Assembly (NCBI GenBank): GCA_913063125.1
Contig: CAJXZM010000005.1
Span: 25,157 to 89,156 of the forward strand
Source: an uncultured Gammaproteobacteria bacterium
Lineage (GTDB): Bacteria; Pseudomonadota; Gammaproteobacteria; Pseudomonadales; Ketobacteraceae
DNA length: 64,000 nucleotides
Direction: 5' to 3'
In this document: in pieces, positions 54,801 through 64,000 of the stretch
Layout of the letters: every line of letters starts with the position of its first letter
Numbering within the stretch: the stretch's first letter is position 1
The notes under the pieces: generated by a model
What the model saw: the letters and a program-made list of their open reading frames with translations, nothing else
Database searches by the model: none
What the model was told of the DNA's origin: nothing
Program-made: the position numbers and the translations under genes

Positions 54801-56096
54801 ACATTACTTGATGGGAACCTCAAGATTGATAGCGTGTCGGTGTTTGGGCAGCATTTTCCGGAAACATACTTGCACTTCAAACCTTCTGATGTCACTTGGG
54901 ATGTCGATGTTAACGGTCAGGGTGTTGATGCGAAGTTTTCACTGCCTAAATATTTGTTGAAAACCAATCAGAAACTGAATCAACAGGAGCTTCCTATTGT
55001 TGCATCGTTTTCGCAGTTACAGTTATCTAAGCCTGGTGAGGCTCGGCGAAAGAAATCGAAAGAATTAGTGAGTAGCTTAGGGTTGGATCCTTCAATGCTG
55101 CCCCCCTTAGAGCTAAAGATCGATAATTTGTTGCTGAATAACGAGCCGTTTGGGCGTTGGGATATGCAGCTAAAACCTGTGTCGGAAGGAGTGCTTATAG
55201 AGCCGTTAGTAGTGCGTTTAAAAGCAACGGACTTTTCGGGGAAGGGACACTGGTTAAACAAACGTAGTGGCTCTAGCGAAACCTCTGTGCAGGGTGTGGT
55301 TAAAGCAAAGAATGTGGCGGACGTACTTAAGGGGTGGGGTAGACAGCCATCTTTAGACAGTAAAGAAGCAAAAGCGACACTACAAGCCAGTTGGCCTGGT
55401 GCACCATTTGAATTTGATGTATTAGAAGCAGACGCAGCAGTGTCTATGAAAATTAAGGACGGACATTTCCTTAATGTGAATTCTGGCGCGGTAGATAAAG
55501 TGTGGGGCGCGCTGAACTTTCAAACACTGCTAAAACGGTTAAGGCTAAACTTTAATGATCTAAGTAGTGACGATTTAACATTTGAAGATATTGATGCTGA
55601 CTTGCGCTTGCACAATAAAGTGCTGACGGTTGATAAAATGGATATAGATAGCCCTGCTGTTGATATTGAATTAAAGGGGGATGTGCTGCTGGCGGAAGAA
55701 AAGCTTGCGTTGAAGTTGGATGTTGCTATACCCGTGACGAGAAACTTAGTGTTACCTGCTGCTGCAGTGGGCGGGTTACCTGCAGCGGCCACAGCTTACG
55801 TTATTGAGAAAGTGTTAGGAAAACAGTTGGACAAATTAACAACCGTTAAGTACATCGTTGGAGGTACTTTCGATAATCCTGAAATAAAGGTGAAAGATTC
55901 GTTTAGTGTTATTCCCAAGCCGTTAAGAGAATCGATGTTAAGTACAGACAGTAGTGATACTAGAGAAGAGGCGATTGAGGAGCCTCAAGTGCCTCCAGCG
56001 AACACCCCCTCAGAAGAGCTAATGGAAGGCAATGCTAAGGAGGGTATTGAGACGGGGGAGGTCGATGTTGTACCCAGAGCAGAGACAGAGAGGTAA
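51834..56096 (+). CDS. yhdP: YhdP family AsmA-like phospholipid-transport protein
   Basis: A 1420-residue AsmA-like protein with an N-terminal membrane helix (about 3-26), a very long periplasmic body of repeated beta strands and an AsmA-like C-terminal domain. In E. coli YhdP, together with TamB and YdbH, forms the bridge that carries phospholipids from the inner to the outer membrane. Translation begins at GTG (51834); an ATG seven bases earlier is in another frame. An acidic low-complexity tail (about 1375-1420) ends the protein. The rng-yhdP-nit-tldD order is conserved in Gammaproteobacteria. Confidence 0.92.
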   Translation: MRNLLLICSRVFLWLSVSMLMVFAIAVSVGKELLQDINSFREDIEQIASEKTGFRVRVGGLHGVWEGMRPELMITQLDVHSVDGIISSRNNNAAPLSEPVSEQQPALFSAQKIKLQWIVLSSIRNLEFRINVWIDGATLELVYRDGFLLPAGMTIPSLGLGTDKDIDNDASFRLVDYINRQPHLELTNSRINVEGLWPEKTGFNDVNILMVNRLGYREIDSRFSLSGPSESTVQMYGRVKGSMVNLKTLQGDYYLNVENTPIVPWLPEGARHFEHLELESAFGSVELWGQVKHGVIRRVTANVALDNVVVNNTKELRQATLGKAEGVLQYRYLAEGEAQIVLNDFHMEHELFVWDPALLSLNIQRSGGSSSKPKQWAFDLLLDEINVEPWVQYYIDFTDAESPGRNVLTHISPQGLLQDVHLRATLREGLLDNLYASAELSGFTMLPYKFIPGVQNLHADLVLNESLGFVSLHSDNLLLDYPALMRETLQFDWFDAQVQVQLLDDSIVMETGLIALNNQEARTATQVSMTFPRDTSLSPRIRALSTLRGIDVSLTPKYLPAGILQEELITFIENSVIGGDLLRGDILFNGPLNWHIQEENLNMQLGYMVDDTAFRFLPDWEPVTNVQVGVIVDRTFVDAYIIEGAYYGVSIDQFIATTRRESNDDPFLLVANGLLNGTVPQGLNLLQQSPLHSKMGGWVDDLALDGEVALDFNLSLLLAKENVDLTLDLGVGIKRGMFSIPKQKLTIDEINGDFTFDLINGMRSEQMFARVFGRGVSASISPVFKIETVEEQPDASARELLSTQINVTGEASLPLVADWLAFPALNHLSGDVSYNAILNLPKNKAISPDISVRSSLKGVAVELPKPFYKERDAERDLYIYTTLEAGQREEGARGSRLFSLRYGEVVDLVSEIESSRLKKAAIIFGGVGRGKATLPKVDGYRVGGFLSELNVKAWADMFNVSSSDKVEGAYAVNGRTLTESIRAPMLIEETLLDGNLKIDSVSVFGQHFPETYLHFKPSDVTWDVDVNGQGVDAKFSLPKYLLKTNQKLNQQELPIVASFSQLQLSKPGEARRKKSKELVSSLGLDPSMLPPLELKIDNLLLNNEPFGRWDMQLKPVSEGVLIEPLVVRLKATDFSGKGHWLNKRSGSSETSVQGVVKAKNVADVLKGWGRQPSLDSKEAKATLQASWPGAPFEFDVLEADAAVSMKIKDGHFLNVNSGAVDKVWGALNFQTLLKRLRLNFNDLSSDDLTFEDIDADLRLHNKVLTVDKMDIDSPAVDIELKGDVLLAEEKLALKLDVAIPVTRNLVLPAAAVGGLPAAATAYVIEKVLGKQLDKLTTVKYIVGGTFDNPEIKVKDSFSVIPKPLRESMLSTDSSDTREEAIEEPQVPPANTPSEELMEGNAKEGIETGEVDVVPRAETER

Positions 56097-56098
56097 GG

Positions 56099-56983
56099 AT
56101 GGAGAATAATAAAATAGCAGCCATTCAAATGGTCAGTACTGATGATGTTCCCAAAAATTTAGAAATGGCAGAAAAGCTGATAGTAAGTGCTGCCCAAAAA
56201 GGAGCTGGCCTTGTTTTGTTACCTGAGAATTTCGCGGTCTTTTCTGCAAAAAAAATGCGTATTTGGGCAGAAAAAGAAAGTAGCGAACAGTACTTTTCCA
56301 GTTTTTTAAGCCGGATGGCGAAGACCTATAAGCTATGGGTTGTGGGAGGGACTATCCCTTTATTGCCTCCCGTAGAGGAAAGTGATAATGATATCCTTGC
56401 GAGCAAGGTTCGTACCTCGACATTGGTTTATGATGAGCTTGGGCGGTTGGCTGGTCGTTACGATAAAATTCATTTGTTTGATGCTCAGGTGCAAGATAGT
56501 CAAGGACGTTATTGTGAGTCAGAGACTATCGACGCAGGAACAGAGGCGGTGGTAGTTGAAACACCGTTTGGTAAGTTGGGTCTGAGTGTTTGTTATGATT
56601 TACGTTTTCCTGAACTATATTCTCAATTGTTATCGATGGGAGCTGAGATTTTATTAGTACCGTCTGCGTTTACCTGGGAAACCGGTCGAGCACATTGGGA
56701 AATACTGTTACGTGCTAGAGCAATAGAAAATCAGTGTTACGTTATCGGAGCAAACCAAGGAGGGGTTCACACTGTTAATCGACGAACATGGGGGCACTCG
56801 ATTATTGTTGACCCTTGGGGTGATATATTGGGTATGTTAGATCAAGGCCCATCAGTATTGGTGCGAGAGATTGATATTCATTACCTGCGCCAATTGCGAG
56901 CTAATATGCCAATCCAACAACACAAAGCATTTATCGTTACTAATTATGACGATAAGGCTGAAGAAGGTGATGTTAATGAGTAG
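56099..56983 (+). CDS. Nitrilase-superfamily amidohydrolase (Nit1/Nit2-like)
   Basis: A 294-residue C-N hydrolase. The catalytic triad is Glu43 (LLPENFAVF), Lys123 (RYDKIHLFD) and Cys165 ([12 protein letters not shown]). The pattern is that of Nit1/Nit2-like enzymes, which hydrolyse deaminated glutathione or omega-amides such as 2-oxoglutaramate. The start is three bases after the yhdP stop, and its end overlaps tldD by eight bases. The substrate in this organism is inferred. Confidence 0.9.
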   Translation: MENNKIAAIQMVSTDDVPKNLEMAEKLIVSAAQKGAGLVLLPENFAVFSAKKMRIWAEKESSEQYFSSFLSRMAKTYKLWVVGGTIPLLPPVEESDNDILASKVRTSTLVYDELGRLAGRYDKIHLFDAQVQDSQGRYCESETIDAGTEAVVVETPFGKLGLSVCYDLRFPELYSQLLSMGAEILLVPSAFTWETGRAHWEILLRARAIENQCYVIGANQGGVHTVNRRTWGHSIIVDPWGDILGMLDQGPSVLVREIDIHYLRQLRANMPIQQHKAFIVTNYDDKAEEGDVNE

Positions 56984-58421
56984 TATTTTTGAGGAAGCTT
57001 CATCCTATTTGTTGTCACCTTCTGGCATTGCGGTGCCAGAACTTGAGATCCAGTTAAATAACGCATTGGTACCTGGCGTTGATTATGTCGATTTATATTT
57101 TCAGCGTGTATACAGTGAAGGCTGGGTGCTTGAGGACGGGCAGGTTAAAGACGGCAGTTATAGTATATCTGGTGGCGTGGGGGTTCGGGTCATTAGTGAG
57201 GATAAAACCGGTTTTTCCTATTCCGATGATATAAGCCTTGGTGCTATTAAAAAGGCATCTGCTGCTGCGGGAACTATCGCGACTCATTTGAATGGCAGCT
57301 CAACAGTTGGTGTGAAACCTCTTGTATCTACTCAGGTATCGCCTTTATATGGCCAGCTGAATCCGTTGGATTCAATGAGCCGGCAAGAAAAGATTGCGTT
57401 GTTAACACGTGTTGATCAAGCGGTAAAACGAGCTGATTCACGGGTTATTGAATCAACAGTAAGTTTGGTCGGTAACTGGCAATCGGTATTGGTGGCGGCA
57501 AGTGATGGCACCTTAGCTGCGGATATTCGACCGATGGTGCGCCTTAATGTTTCGGTTATTCTTCAGCAAGGAGAGCGTCGAGAGAGGGGGAGTTGTGGTG
57601 GTGGGGCTCGCGCTACTTATGGGTATTTTTCCGAAGAAGTTGCAGTAGGCTATGCGCATGAGGCCGTGCGTATGGCGCAGGTGAATTTGGATGCAGTGGA
57701 TGCACCGGCGGGTGTTATGACGGTTGTGTTGGGGCCCGGTTGGCCTGGTGTATTGTTACATGAAGCTGTCGGACATGGGTTAGAAGGTGATTTTAATCGA
57801 AAGGGAAGCTCTGCATTTAGCGGAAAGGTCGGTCAGCAAGTGGCATCCCCCCTATGTACAGTGGTCGATGATGGTACGTTAAAAGATCGTCGAGGCTCTT
57901 TGTCGATCGATGACGAAGGTGTTGCAACGCAAAATACCATGCTGATTGAGAAGGGGGTCTTGGTTGGGTATATGCAGGATAAGCTTAACGGTCGGTTGAT
58001 GGGCGCCGCGTCGACGGGCAATGGCCGCAGAGAGTCTTATGCGAGTTTGCCGATGCCCCGTATGACAAACACGTATATGTTACCCGGACAAGATGAGCCA
58101 AGTGATATTATTGCTTCGGTTAAAAAAGGGTTGTATGCAGTGAATTTTGCCGGAGGGCAGGTGGATATTACATCGGGTAAATTCGTGTTTTCTGCTAGCG
58201 AAGCGTATTTGATTGAGGATGGAAAGGTTACTCGATCGGTGAAGGGGGCTACGTTAATAGGCAACGGGCCGGAAGCTATGAAGCATATTTCCGCAGTGGG
58301 GCATGACTTAGGGTTGGATCGTGGTGTAGGTGTATGTGGGAAAAATGGGCAGTCCATACCGGTTGGTGTTGGACAGCCCACATTAAAAATTGATGAATTG
58401 ACAGTGGGAGGTACAGCTTAG
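56976..58421 (+). CDS. tldD: Metalloprotease TldD
   Basis: A 481-residue metalloprotease subunit of the TldD/TldE heterodimer, which degrades unfolded or modified peptides and matures microcin B17 in E. coli. The zinc motif HExxxH is at 262-267 ([13 protein letters not shown]), with the downstream Cys region ([16 protein letters not shown]). The ATG at 56976 has AAGGTG upstream; the longer open frame lies within the preceding gene. Its partner PmbA/TldE is at 59212-60567, on the other side of yjgA. Confidence 0.95.
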   Translation: MSSIFEEASSYLLSPSGIAVPELEIQLNNALVPGVDYVDLYFQRVYSEGWVLEDGQVKDGSYSISGGVGVRVISEDKTGFSYSDDISLGAIKKASAAAGTIATHLNGSSTVGVKPLVSTQVSPLYGQLNPLDSMSRQEKIALLTRVDQAVKRADSRVIESTVSLVGNWQSVLVAASDGTLAADIRPMVRLNVSVILQQGERRERGSCGGGARATYGYFSEEVAVGYAHEAVRMAQVNLDAVDAPAGVMTVVLGPGWPGVLLHEAVGHGLEGDFNRKGSSAFSGKVGQQVASPLCTVVDDGTLKDRRGSLSIDDEGVATQNTMLIEKGVLVGYMQDKLNGRLMGAASTGNGRRESYASLPMPRMTNTYMLPGQDEPSDIIASVKKGLYAVNFAGGQVDITSGKFVFSASEAYLIEDGKVTRSVKGATLIGNGPEAMKHISAVGHDLGLDRGVGVCGKNGQSIPVGVGQPTLKIDELTVGGTA

Positions 58422-58473
58422 CAGTACTGAAATCACAGCTGTGAGTTGGCGATAGATGCGTGGATGCAGTATA

Positions 58474-59052
58474 TCAATCCTGCTCTTTATCGACGCTATC
58501 GTTATCTTTTTTCTTCGCTTCGGCTATTTCTAGGGCTTGTTCTCTGAGTACTCGAAATAATGCACGACCTTGTTTGTTGGAGGTGTCGGTTTCGTGAGTT
58601 AGATTGTGCTCTTTTTCTTTTTTTGCATTTTTTACGAGTTGGCGTAGTTTCTGTTTGTCGATATCGGGGTATTCGTTAATAACACTTCCGATAACGCTTT
58701 TATCGCCAGTGATCAATTGGTCTCGTAAATCTTCCAAGTGATGGAAGGTTTTGTTCAGCATTTGATGAGGTGATTCAATGATTTCAAATTGCTCGATGAT
58801 GGGCCCTGGGTCAACATCGCGCATTAATTTGCCAATAAATTGCTTGTGGCGTTTTAGCGCGCTGTGACTTTTGATTCTTCCTGCTTCTTTAATGGCATTG
58901 CGAAGAATGTCATCAATAGGCATCTGAGCGAGCTGTTTGGTGCTTAATCCAAGCAGTTTCAGGCCAAGATCCTGAAGGTCATGCATGACTTGTTTTTGGA
59001 AGGTTTTGCTGGGGATTTCATCCCCTTCATCTAAAGGTGTATCGTTTGTCAT
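58474..59052 (-). CDS. yjgA: Ribosome-associated protein YjgA/DarP (DUF615)
   Basis: A 192-residue, helical, highly charged protein of the DUF615 family, which binds the late 50S subunit. Characteristic segments are PSKTFQKQVMHDLQDLGLKL, the basic helix SHSALKRHKQFIGKLMRDVD and LRQLVKNAKKEK. The ATG at 59052 is chosen; further upstream codons add residues unlike the family. It lies between tldD and pmbA on the opposite strand, as in other Gammaproteobacteria. Confidence 0.92.
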   Translation of the reverse strand: MTNDTPLDEGDEIPSKTFQKQVMHDLQDLGLKLLGLSTKQLAQMPIDDILRNAIKEAGRIKSHSALKRHKQFIGKLMRDVDPGPIIEQFEIIESPHQMLNKTFHHLEDLRDQLITGDKSVIGSVINEYPDIDKQKLRQLVKNAKKEKEHNLTHETDTSNKQGRALFRVLREQALEIAEAKKKDNDSVDKEQD

Positions 59053-59211
59053 AGGAACTATTCTATATTCTCGTGAGGTAACTGCGTTATGATAGCACAA
59101 AGTTTAATAGTTCAGTGTAGCGTATTTGCAGGGTTGCTTATTGGGATTAACTGCAGAGGCTGGTATTTGTGAGGCGTAGTAGTGACGGGTGGTTGCGAGG
59201 AGTTTTGTTAG

Positions 59212-60567
59212 GTGAATGTTGATAGAGAGCTTGAACAATTAAATCAGTGTATTGATAGTGCGCTTAAGGAGGCTGATAGGCTTGGTGCGACACAGGCGGA
59301 AGTTGCTGGATCCTGTGGAGAGGGGTTATCGGTAAGTGTGCGTAACGCTGATGTGGATACCGTTGAATTCATCAAGAACCATGGTTTTGCAATAACGGTT
59401 TATAAAAAAAGTTCGAAGCAAGGGGAGGCAGGGTTAGCCAAAGGTAGTGCAAGCACATCAGATTTATCAAAGGTGGCGATACATCGAGCGGTAGCTGCAG
59501 CGCTTGATATTGCTCATTATACTGCTGAAGATAAGCATGCCGGGTTGGCATCTCCTGAATTGATGTGTTCAAATTTATTAGATTTGGATCTATATCACCC
59601 TTGGAGAGTTGAGAGTGATGAGGCAATTTCAATAGCGTTGTCCTGCGAAGAGGCGGGCTTGGCGTACCATGAGAGCATTGAAAAATCTGACGGCGTTAGT
59701 GTTAATTCGTCTGTGGGGGTTCGTTATTATGGGAATAGCCATGGTTTTCGCGCGGAAGGTAAGGGCTCTCGACACAGCGTTGGTTGCGGCATGATTGCAA
59801 CAAGCCCTAGCGGTATGGAGCGATCTCACTGGTTTTCAAGTTCACGTTTGTATACTGAGCTAGAGAATTCTGTTGATGTTGGACGAAAGGCAGCAGAGCG
59901 TGCGTTTAATCGACTTGGTGGGAAAAAAGTTAAAACCTGTGAAGTGCCCGTTCTTTATAGTGCAGAAGTTGCCGGGAGTTTAATTGGGCATCTTATTGGC
60001 GCAATATCGGGAGGTAATTTATACCGTAAATCTACTTTTCTGTTGGATGCTTTGCATACCCAGGTTATGTCTCCTGTTGTTTCTGTTTTCGAGCGCCCTC
60101 GCTTATTACAAGGTAGCGCTAGTGCAGGGTTCGATGGTGATGGTCTTGCGACGTACGATAAGAATATTGTTACCGATGGCGTATTGCAAAGTTACATTTT
60201 GGGAACATACTCGGGCCGGCGTATGGGGATGGCGAGTACCGCTAATGCTGGTGGAGTGAGAAATCTACGGGCAAGTCATTCTGGCCAGGATTTTGAAACA
60301 TTGCTTCAAGAAATGGGTACTGGTTTGCTGGTAACGCACTTGATGGGGCAAGGTGTAAATACGGTTACTGGAGATTATTCTCGTGGTGCTGAAGGTTTTT
60401 GGATTGAAAATGGAGAGATTCAATTTCCTGTGAAAGAGGTGACAATTGCCGGAAATCTTGCGGACATATTCAAGAATATCGTGGCGATTGGTACGGATAC
60501 TGATGCAAGAGGAAATGTACAGGTAGGCTCAATTTTGGTGGAGAGTATGAAGGTTGCGGGGGCGTAG
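59212..60567 (+). CDS. pmbA: PmbA/TldE metalloprotease subunit
   Basis: A 451-residue TldD homologue that forms a heterodimer with TldD; it lacks the HExxxH metal site, which here is replaced by the SLIGHLIGAISGG region. Further family landmarks are the GDGLATYDKNIVTDGVLQSYILGTYSGRRMG region and the C-terminal GNLADIFKNIVAIGTDTD. Translation begins at GTG (59212) with AGGAG eight bases upstream. Confidence 0.94.
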   Translation: MNVDRELEQLNQCIDSALKEADRLGATQAEVAGSCGEGLSVSVRNADVDTVEFIKNHGFAITVYKKSSKQGEAGLAKGSASTSDLSKVAIHRAVAAALDIAHYTAEDKHAGLASPELMCSNLLDLDLYHPWRVESDEAISIALSCEEAGLAYHESIEKSDGVSVNSSVGVRYYGNSHGFRAEGKGSRHSVGCGMIATSPSGMERSHWFSSSRLYTELENSVDVGRKAAERAFNRLGGKKVKTCEVPVLYSAEVAGSLIGHLIGAISGGNLYRKSTFLLDALHTQVMSPVVSVFERPRLLQGSASAGFDGDGLATYDKNIVTDGVLQSYILGTYSGRRMGMASTANAGGVRNLRASHSGQDFETLLQEMGTGLLVTHLMGQGVNTVTGDYSRGAEGFWIENGEIQFPVKEVTIAGNLADIFKNIVAIGTDTDARGNVQVGSILVESMKVAGA

Positions 60568-60601
60568 GGTTACTTTTATAGTAGGGCTATAGTGATAAAT
60601 A

Positions 60602-61960
60602 TTACAAATAGTGCAGCGTGGCTAGCCCAAGAAACGCTAGAAAACCAATAACATCGGTGAGTGTTGTCAAGATTACCCCTCCTGATAGCGCTGGGTCTAT
60701 ATTGAGTCGCTGTAAAATCATTGGCAGCGATGCTCCGGCAACGCCTGCCAAAATCAAGTTGATTACCATTGCGCTGGCGATGATAAGCCCTAGGCTTGTA
60801 TCATTAAACCAATAAGATGCAACCCCTCCAACCACTAGGGACCAAATAGAGCCGTTAATAAAACCAACAATAGTTTCTCGTGACAGTAACCAGCGAGCGT
60901 TGCTTGCGCCCACCTGTCCTAGAGCCATTCCGCGTATAACCAATGTTAAGGTTTGGTTGCCCGCAATGCCTCCCATGCTAGCAACAATAGGCATCAGCAC
61001 GGCAAGAGCGACAACTTTATCAATGGTGTCTTGAAAAATAGCTATAACGGCAGAGGCTAAGAACGCTGTGAGTAAATTGATTCCCAGCCAAACTGAGCGT
61101 CGACGGGCGGTTTTTAGCACGGGTGCAAAGGTATCTTCATCTTCATCTAGGCCCGCCATACTCATTAGAGAATGATCCGCGTCTTCTCGGATAACATCGA
61201 CTACGTCATCGATTGTGATTCGGCCTAATAATCTACCGTCATCATTAACAACAGGGGCAGAAACAAGGTCTTGGCGTTCGAATATTGCAGCAACCTCGTT
61301 GTCAGGCATGTTGGCATGAATGGCTAATACATCAGTTTGCATTGCTTCGCGCACACTTATGCTGGGATCACTTACCAATAGTTTAGTCAGCGGAAGTATG
61401 CCCACAAATTTATCTGCCCTGTTAACTACAAGGATGTTATCCGTCATATCGGGTATTGATTTGTGGCGGCGAAGATAACGAAATAGGGTGTTGAGCGAAA
61501 TGTTGGGGCGCACAGTAATAGTATCTGTGTTCATTAGGCCGCCGGCGGTATCCTCTGGAAACGATAGAACTGTTTCTACACGCTGCCGCTGCTGGTCACT
61601 CATTGATTCAAGAACGCGCCTAGCGATTGTTCTGGGAAGTTCTTGTATTAGGTCGGCGAAGTCATCGGGTTCAAAGTCTTCAACAGTGTCGATGATTTCT
61701 TGAGCATTCCTATGGCGAAGAAATTGGGCGGCAATTTCTTCATGCATATACTGAAGTACATCGCCTTCATCTTCTTTGCTGATTAACTTCCAGAGGATAT
61801 TTCTTTCACGAGGAGGGGAGGACTCTAATAAATGCGCTGTGTCGGCCGCAGGCATACCTTGAAGCATATGACGCACCTCTGCCAAGGCACCATTATCAAG
61901 TGCTTCGTTGAAAGCCTTCATTTGGGCTTGCAGATGGTTTGGTTTGGCGTTCTTTGGCAT
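60602..61960 (-). CDS. mgtE: Magnesium transporter MgtE
   Basis: A 452-residue Mg2+ channel. The N domain (about 1-130), two CBS domains (about 140-260, MQTDVLAIHANMPDNEVAAIF) that sense Mg2+, and five transmembrane helices (about 285-450, with ASMGGIAGNQTLTLVIRGMALG) follow the family order. The cytosolic Asp/Glu Mg sites are common in the linker. No Mg riboswitch was seen in the 247 bases upstream. Confidence 0.95.
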   Translation of the reverse strand: MPKNAKPNHLQAQMKAFNEALDNGALAEVRHMLQGMPAADTAHLLESSPPRERNILWKLISKEDEGDVLQYMHEEIAAQFLRHRNAQEIIDTVEDFEPDDFADLIQELPRTIARRVLESMSDQQRQRVETVLSFPEDTAGGLMNTDTITVRPNISLNTLFRYLRRHKSIPDMTDNILVVNRADKFVGILPLTKLLVSDPSISVREAMQTDVLAIHANMPDNEVAAIFERQDLVSAPVVNDDGRLLGRITIDDVVDVIREDADHSLMSMAGLDEDEDTFAPVLKTARRRSVWLGINLLTAFLASAVIAIFQDTIDKVVALAVLMPIVASMGGIAGNQTLTLVIRGMALGQVGASNARWLLSRETIVGFINGSIWSLVVGGVASYWFNDTSLGLIIASAMVINLILAGVAGASLPMILQRLNIDPALSGGVILTTLTDVIGFLAFLGLATLHYL

Positions 61961-62207
61961 GCGTATAACCCATTGTCGAACTGCTGGTTAGCGCAGATAA
62001 TTTGATTTTCTAGATTGTTTAGGCTTACTTATATAGGTTTGATTATATAAGCTTAGTCGTTAATTTTCTTGTGGGTGAACCTGAATAAAATATTTTGGTA
62101 AGGGAAGTTGCATTGCTATTTCCCTAAATATCATACGAGGGTGTTGTTGGGGCATTGTATCGATTTGGAGGGGGTATTTCTAGGTGCGAAGATGTTTTTT
62201 GATAGGG

Positions 62208-62480
62208 CTATTCTTCTTCGTCAAAGCGGTTGTTAATGAGTTCTTCAATAGCGGTACAAGCGTCGTTGGCGTCTTTGCCAGTAAACTTCATTGAAAGTTC
62301 TGTGCCTTTTCCCGCCGCAAGCATCAGGATCGACATGATGCTTTTTGCATCTGCTTTTTGACCTTGCTTGTCTATTAATATTTCACTTTCGTAGCGAGAA
62401 GCGGTACCGACTAGTTTTGATGCGGCTCTTGCATGTAACCCTAACTTGTTGATTATTTTTATTTTTTTTTCGATCTGCAT
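62208..62480 (-). CDS. ptsO: Phosphocarrier protein NPr (nitrogen PTS)
   Basis: A 90-residue HPr-family protein of the nitrogen-related phosphotransferase system. The phosphorylated His16 is in NKLGLHARAA, and SIMSILMLAAGKGTEL follows. GGAAA precedes the ATG. The longer open frame upstream lies within rapZ. It accepts phosphate from EI-Ntr and passes it to EIIA-Ntr (ptsN, 63435-63884), and lies 37 nt after rapZ. Confidence 0.95.
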   Translation of the reverse strand: MQIEKKIKIINKLGLHARAASKLVGTASRYESEILIDKQGQKADAKSIMSILMLAAGKGTELSMKFTGKDANDACTAIEELINNRFDEEE

Positions 62481-62517
62481 GATGTTTCCGGTATTTTTGA
62501 GCTTTGAGTATGCCAGC

Positions 62518-63414
62518 TTATAGATCCCTGTGTCTAGCTTGCGTATTGGAGAAGGCCTCTTGGAAATGCCTTTGCAATACCTCGGTGAGATAGACAGAGC
62601 GATGGTGCCCTCCTGTACAACCAATGGCGACAGTCATATAGCTTCGGTTGGCCGCGGCAAATTTTGGGAGCCAATTTTCCAAATAGCTAACAATGTCATT
62701 TTGCATTTCTTCTACGGAAGACTCCTTGCTTAAAAAAGTTTTTACACCTTGGTCAAGGCCGGATTGAGAGCGTAATTCGGGTACCCAATAAGGGTTGGGC
62801 AGGCATCGTGCATCAAATACTAAGTCTGCATCGATAGGGATGCCATATTTGAAGCCAAATGATTTAAAGAGCAGGGCCATTCCTTCACGCTCAGTATTTA
62901 TTCTCTGTTGAATAAGGTCTCTAAGATCATGCAGATTCAGAGAGCTAGTTTCAATTTTAAGGTCAGCTGCTCTCGCTATAGGGTCAAGTAGCTGTCGTTC
63001 TTTTTCAATCGCTTCTGATAAAGATGTGTTTACACCGGTACCTGGGTGCTTGCGTCGTGTTTCGCTAAAGCGCTTTAGTAAGGTTTTGCTATCGGCATCC
63101 AGGTAAATGATATCAATTCCAATATCTAGGGGGGCAAGAGCCTCAAGTGCTTCAGCGAATTTTTCCAATTGGCTTTGGTTGTTTCTTGCGTCAATGCCTA
63201 CAGCGATTTTTGTGACGGGCGGATCGGCTTCAAGGGTCAGCTGTAACGCTAGAGCAGGTAGTAAGGTGACGGGTAAATTATCGACGCAGTAATAACCAAT
63301 ATCCTCTAATACATGTAGTGCAGTTGTTTTACCTGAGCCAGAGCGACCACTAATAATGATTAGGCGCGTCGAAGACGATTTTGTTTCTGAAGTGCCATTA
63401 ACGTGAGCCGTCAT
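62518..63414 (-). CDS. rapZ: RNase adapter protein RapZ
   Basis: A 298-residue P-loop protein that, in E. coli, targets small RNA GlmZ to RNase E. Walker A is GRSGSGKT at 23-30, and the C-terminal domain holds the family's [13 protein letters not shown]. ptsN and ptsO flank it, as in most Gammaproteobacteria. The name is by family; GlmZ/GlmY sRNAs are not known in this group, so the RNA target is unclear. Confidence 0.95.
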   Translation of the reverse strand: MTAHVNGTSETKSSSTRLIIISGRSGSGKTTALHVLEDIGYYCVDNLPVTLLPALALQLTLEADPPVTKIAVGIDARNNQSQLEKFAEALEALAPLDIGIDIIYLDADSKTLLKRFSETRRKHPGTGVNTSLSEAIEKERQLLDPIARAADLKIETSSLNLHDLRDLIQQRINTEREGMALLFKSFGFKYGIPIDADLVFDARCLPNPYWVPELRSQSGLDQGVKTFLSKESSVEEMQNDIVSYLENWLPKFAAANRSYMTVAIGCTGGHHRSVYLTEVLQRHFQEAFSNTQARHRDL

Positions 63415-63434
63415 TGGTGGTTCCGTCCATGAAG

Positions 63435-63884
63435 TTAGCTGGCGATAAAGCAGTCGTATAAAGATTGGTGGCCTTCAGCAGATCGTAAAGATGAAGTTAG
63501 CCTATCGTTATTAAAGCGACTAGCAATTTGGCTGAGGGCTTGAAGGTGTTCTTCGGTTGAGTTTTCCGGTACGAGTAGTACAAAAAGTAAATCGACAGGT
63601 TCGTTATCTATTGCGTCAAAGTCAACGGCCTGATTTAGTCGAATGAGTGCGCCCTGAACCTTGTTGCAATGAGTGATACGACAATGAGGGATCGCTACGC
63701 CTTTTCCAATAGCCGTACTCCCTAGTTTTTCTCGAATAATTAGGTTGTCGAACAGTTCGTTTGGATCGAGTTCAGGAGACTGCTGAGCGATAAACTCAGC
63801 AGCCTGTTCGAGAACACGTTTTTTGCTGGAGCCTTCAAGGCCTATATAGGTCCTTTCGGGCGTGATGATCTCGCTTACTTCCAT
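63435..63884 (-). CDS. ptsN: PTS IIA-like nitrogen-regulatory protein PtsN
   Basis: A 149-residue EIIA-Ntr protein. The phosphorylated His67 is in VAIPHCRI. It regulates potassium uptake and stress responses according to its phosphorylation state. Located between hpf and rapZ in the rpoN-linked operon. Confidence 0.95.
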   Translation of the reverse strand: MEVSEIITPERTYIGLEGSSKKRVLEQAAEFIAQQSPELDPNELFDNLIIREKLGSTAIGKGVAIPHCRITHCNKVQGALIRLNQAVDFDAIDNEPVDLLFVLLVPENSTEEHLQALSQIASRFNNDRLTSSLRSAEGHQSLYDCFIAS

Positions 63885-63901
63885 TAGATTATTTGACCTG
63901 C

Positions 63902-64000
63902 TTAGCGACCATTACCATGTTTATGGTTTTTGATCTTTTCTTTGTGCTTAATCACTTGGCGGTCGAGTTTATCAGAAAGTTGATCGATAGCAGTATACAT
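63902..64000 (-). CDS. hpf: Ribosome hibernation promoting factor HPF (C-terminal end only)
   Basis: The last 32 codons of a gene that continues past the right edge. The visible residues begin MYTAIDQLSDKLDRQVIKHK and end KNHKHGNGR, matching the C-terminal part of short-form HPF/YfiA (compare the YAAIDxLxDKLDRQxxKHKE pattern). The Met at the edge is internal. It is 17 nt upstream of ptsN. The rpoN gene is expected next, outside the window. Confidence 0.9.
   Translation of the reverse strand: MYTAIDQLSDKLDRQVIKHKEKIKNHKHGNGR

Overview
The window reads as chromosomal core DNA of a moderately AT-rich, aerobic, heterotrophic gammaproteobacterium, most likely a marine relative of the Cellvibrionales/Alteromonadales/Pseudomonadales. 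The reasons are Pseudomonas-like gene neighbourhoods (coxBA-ctaG-coxC-SURF1-ctaA-ctaB; hemA-prfA-prmC-moeB facing lolB-ispE-tRNA-prs-rplY-pth-ychF; gatCAB; mreBCD-maf-rng-yhdP-tldD; hpf-ptsN-rapZ-npr), an outer-membrane lipoprotein machinery, and an aa3-type oxidase whose subunit II carries a cytochrome c domain. No insertion sequence, phage, CRISPR array, integron or rRNA was seen.

Layout. 1-1.4 kb: a 5'-truncated MltC-like transglycosylase and a small lipoprotein. 1.4-10.7 kb: a lipid/envelope neighbourhood with two different ABC1/AarF-type kinases, an acyltransferase translationally coupled to an SDR-like protein, a FadL-type porin, a DUF1415 protein and a serine hydrolase. 10.7-19.3 kb: Slt transglycosylase, a stand-alone PilZ protein, a secreted unknown, a pair of acyl-CoA dehydrogenases likely to form a heteromer, a small coiled-coil protein and an autotransporter-like barrel protein. 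19.5-29.4 kb: the cytochrome oxidase locus, with all three catalytic subunits, CtaG, SURF1, heme O/heme A synthases, a SCO-like protein without the usual metal histidine, a 42-residue membrane protein, a DUF2909 protein, and, convergent to the operon, a heme-copper-oxidase subunit I homologue that keeps heme ligands but lacks the His-His copper pair. 29.4-38.1 kb: DUF1820, small unknowns, tRNA-Met, YchF, Pth, L25, Prs, tRNA-Gln, IspE, LolB and a TPR lipoprotein. 38.4-43.3 kb: HemA, RF1, PrmC, MoeB-like E1 and a 2-oxoglutarate oxygenase. 43.5-46.8 kb: GatCAB. 47.1-58.4 kb: MreBCD (mreC apparently starting at AUU), Maf, RNase G, YhdP, a nitrilase-family amidase and TldD. 58.5-64 kb: YjgA, PmbA/TldE, MgtE and the nitrogen-PTS genes, ending inside hpf.

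The genes serve respiration and its cofactor assembly (cox locus, HemA, two ABC1 kinases probably tied to ubiquinone or lipid homeostasis), translation and its quality control (Pth, L25, RF1/PrmC, GatCAB, YchF, RNase G, HPF, two tRNAs), and envelope growth (Mre, transglycosylases, LolB, YhdP, FadL). Several gene ends are closed by unusually long, perfect palindromic hairpins whose A/U tracts lie inside the stem. The window is mainly housekeeping. The points most worth a second look are the CuB-less oxidase homologue with its altered SCO-like neighbour, the AUU start of mreC, the coupled acyltransferase/degenerate SDR pair with its long structured leader, and the palindromic terminators.
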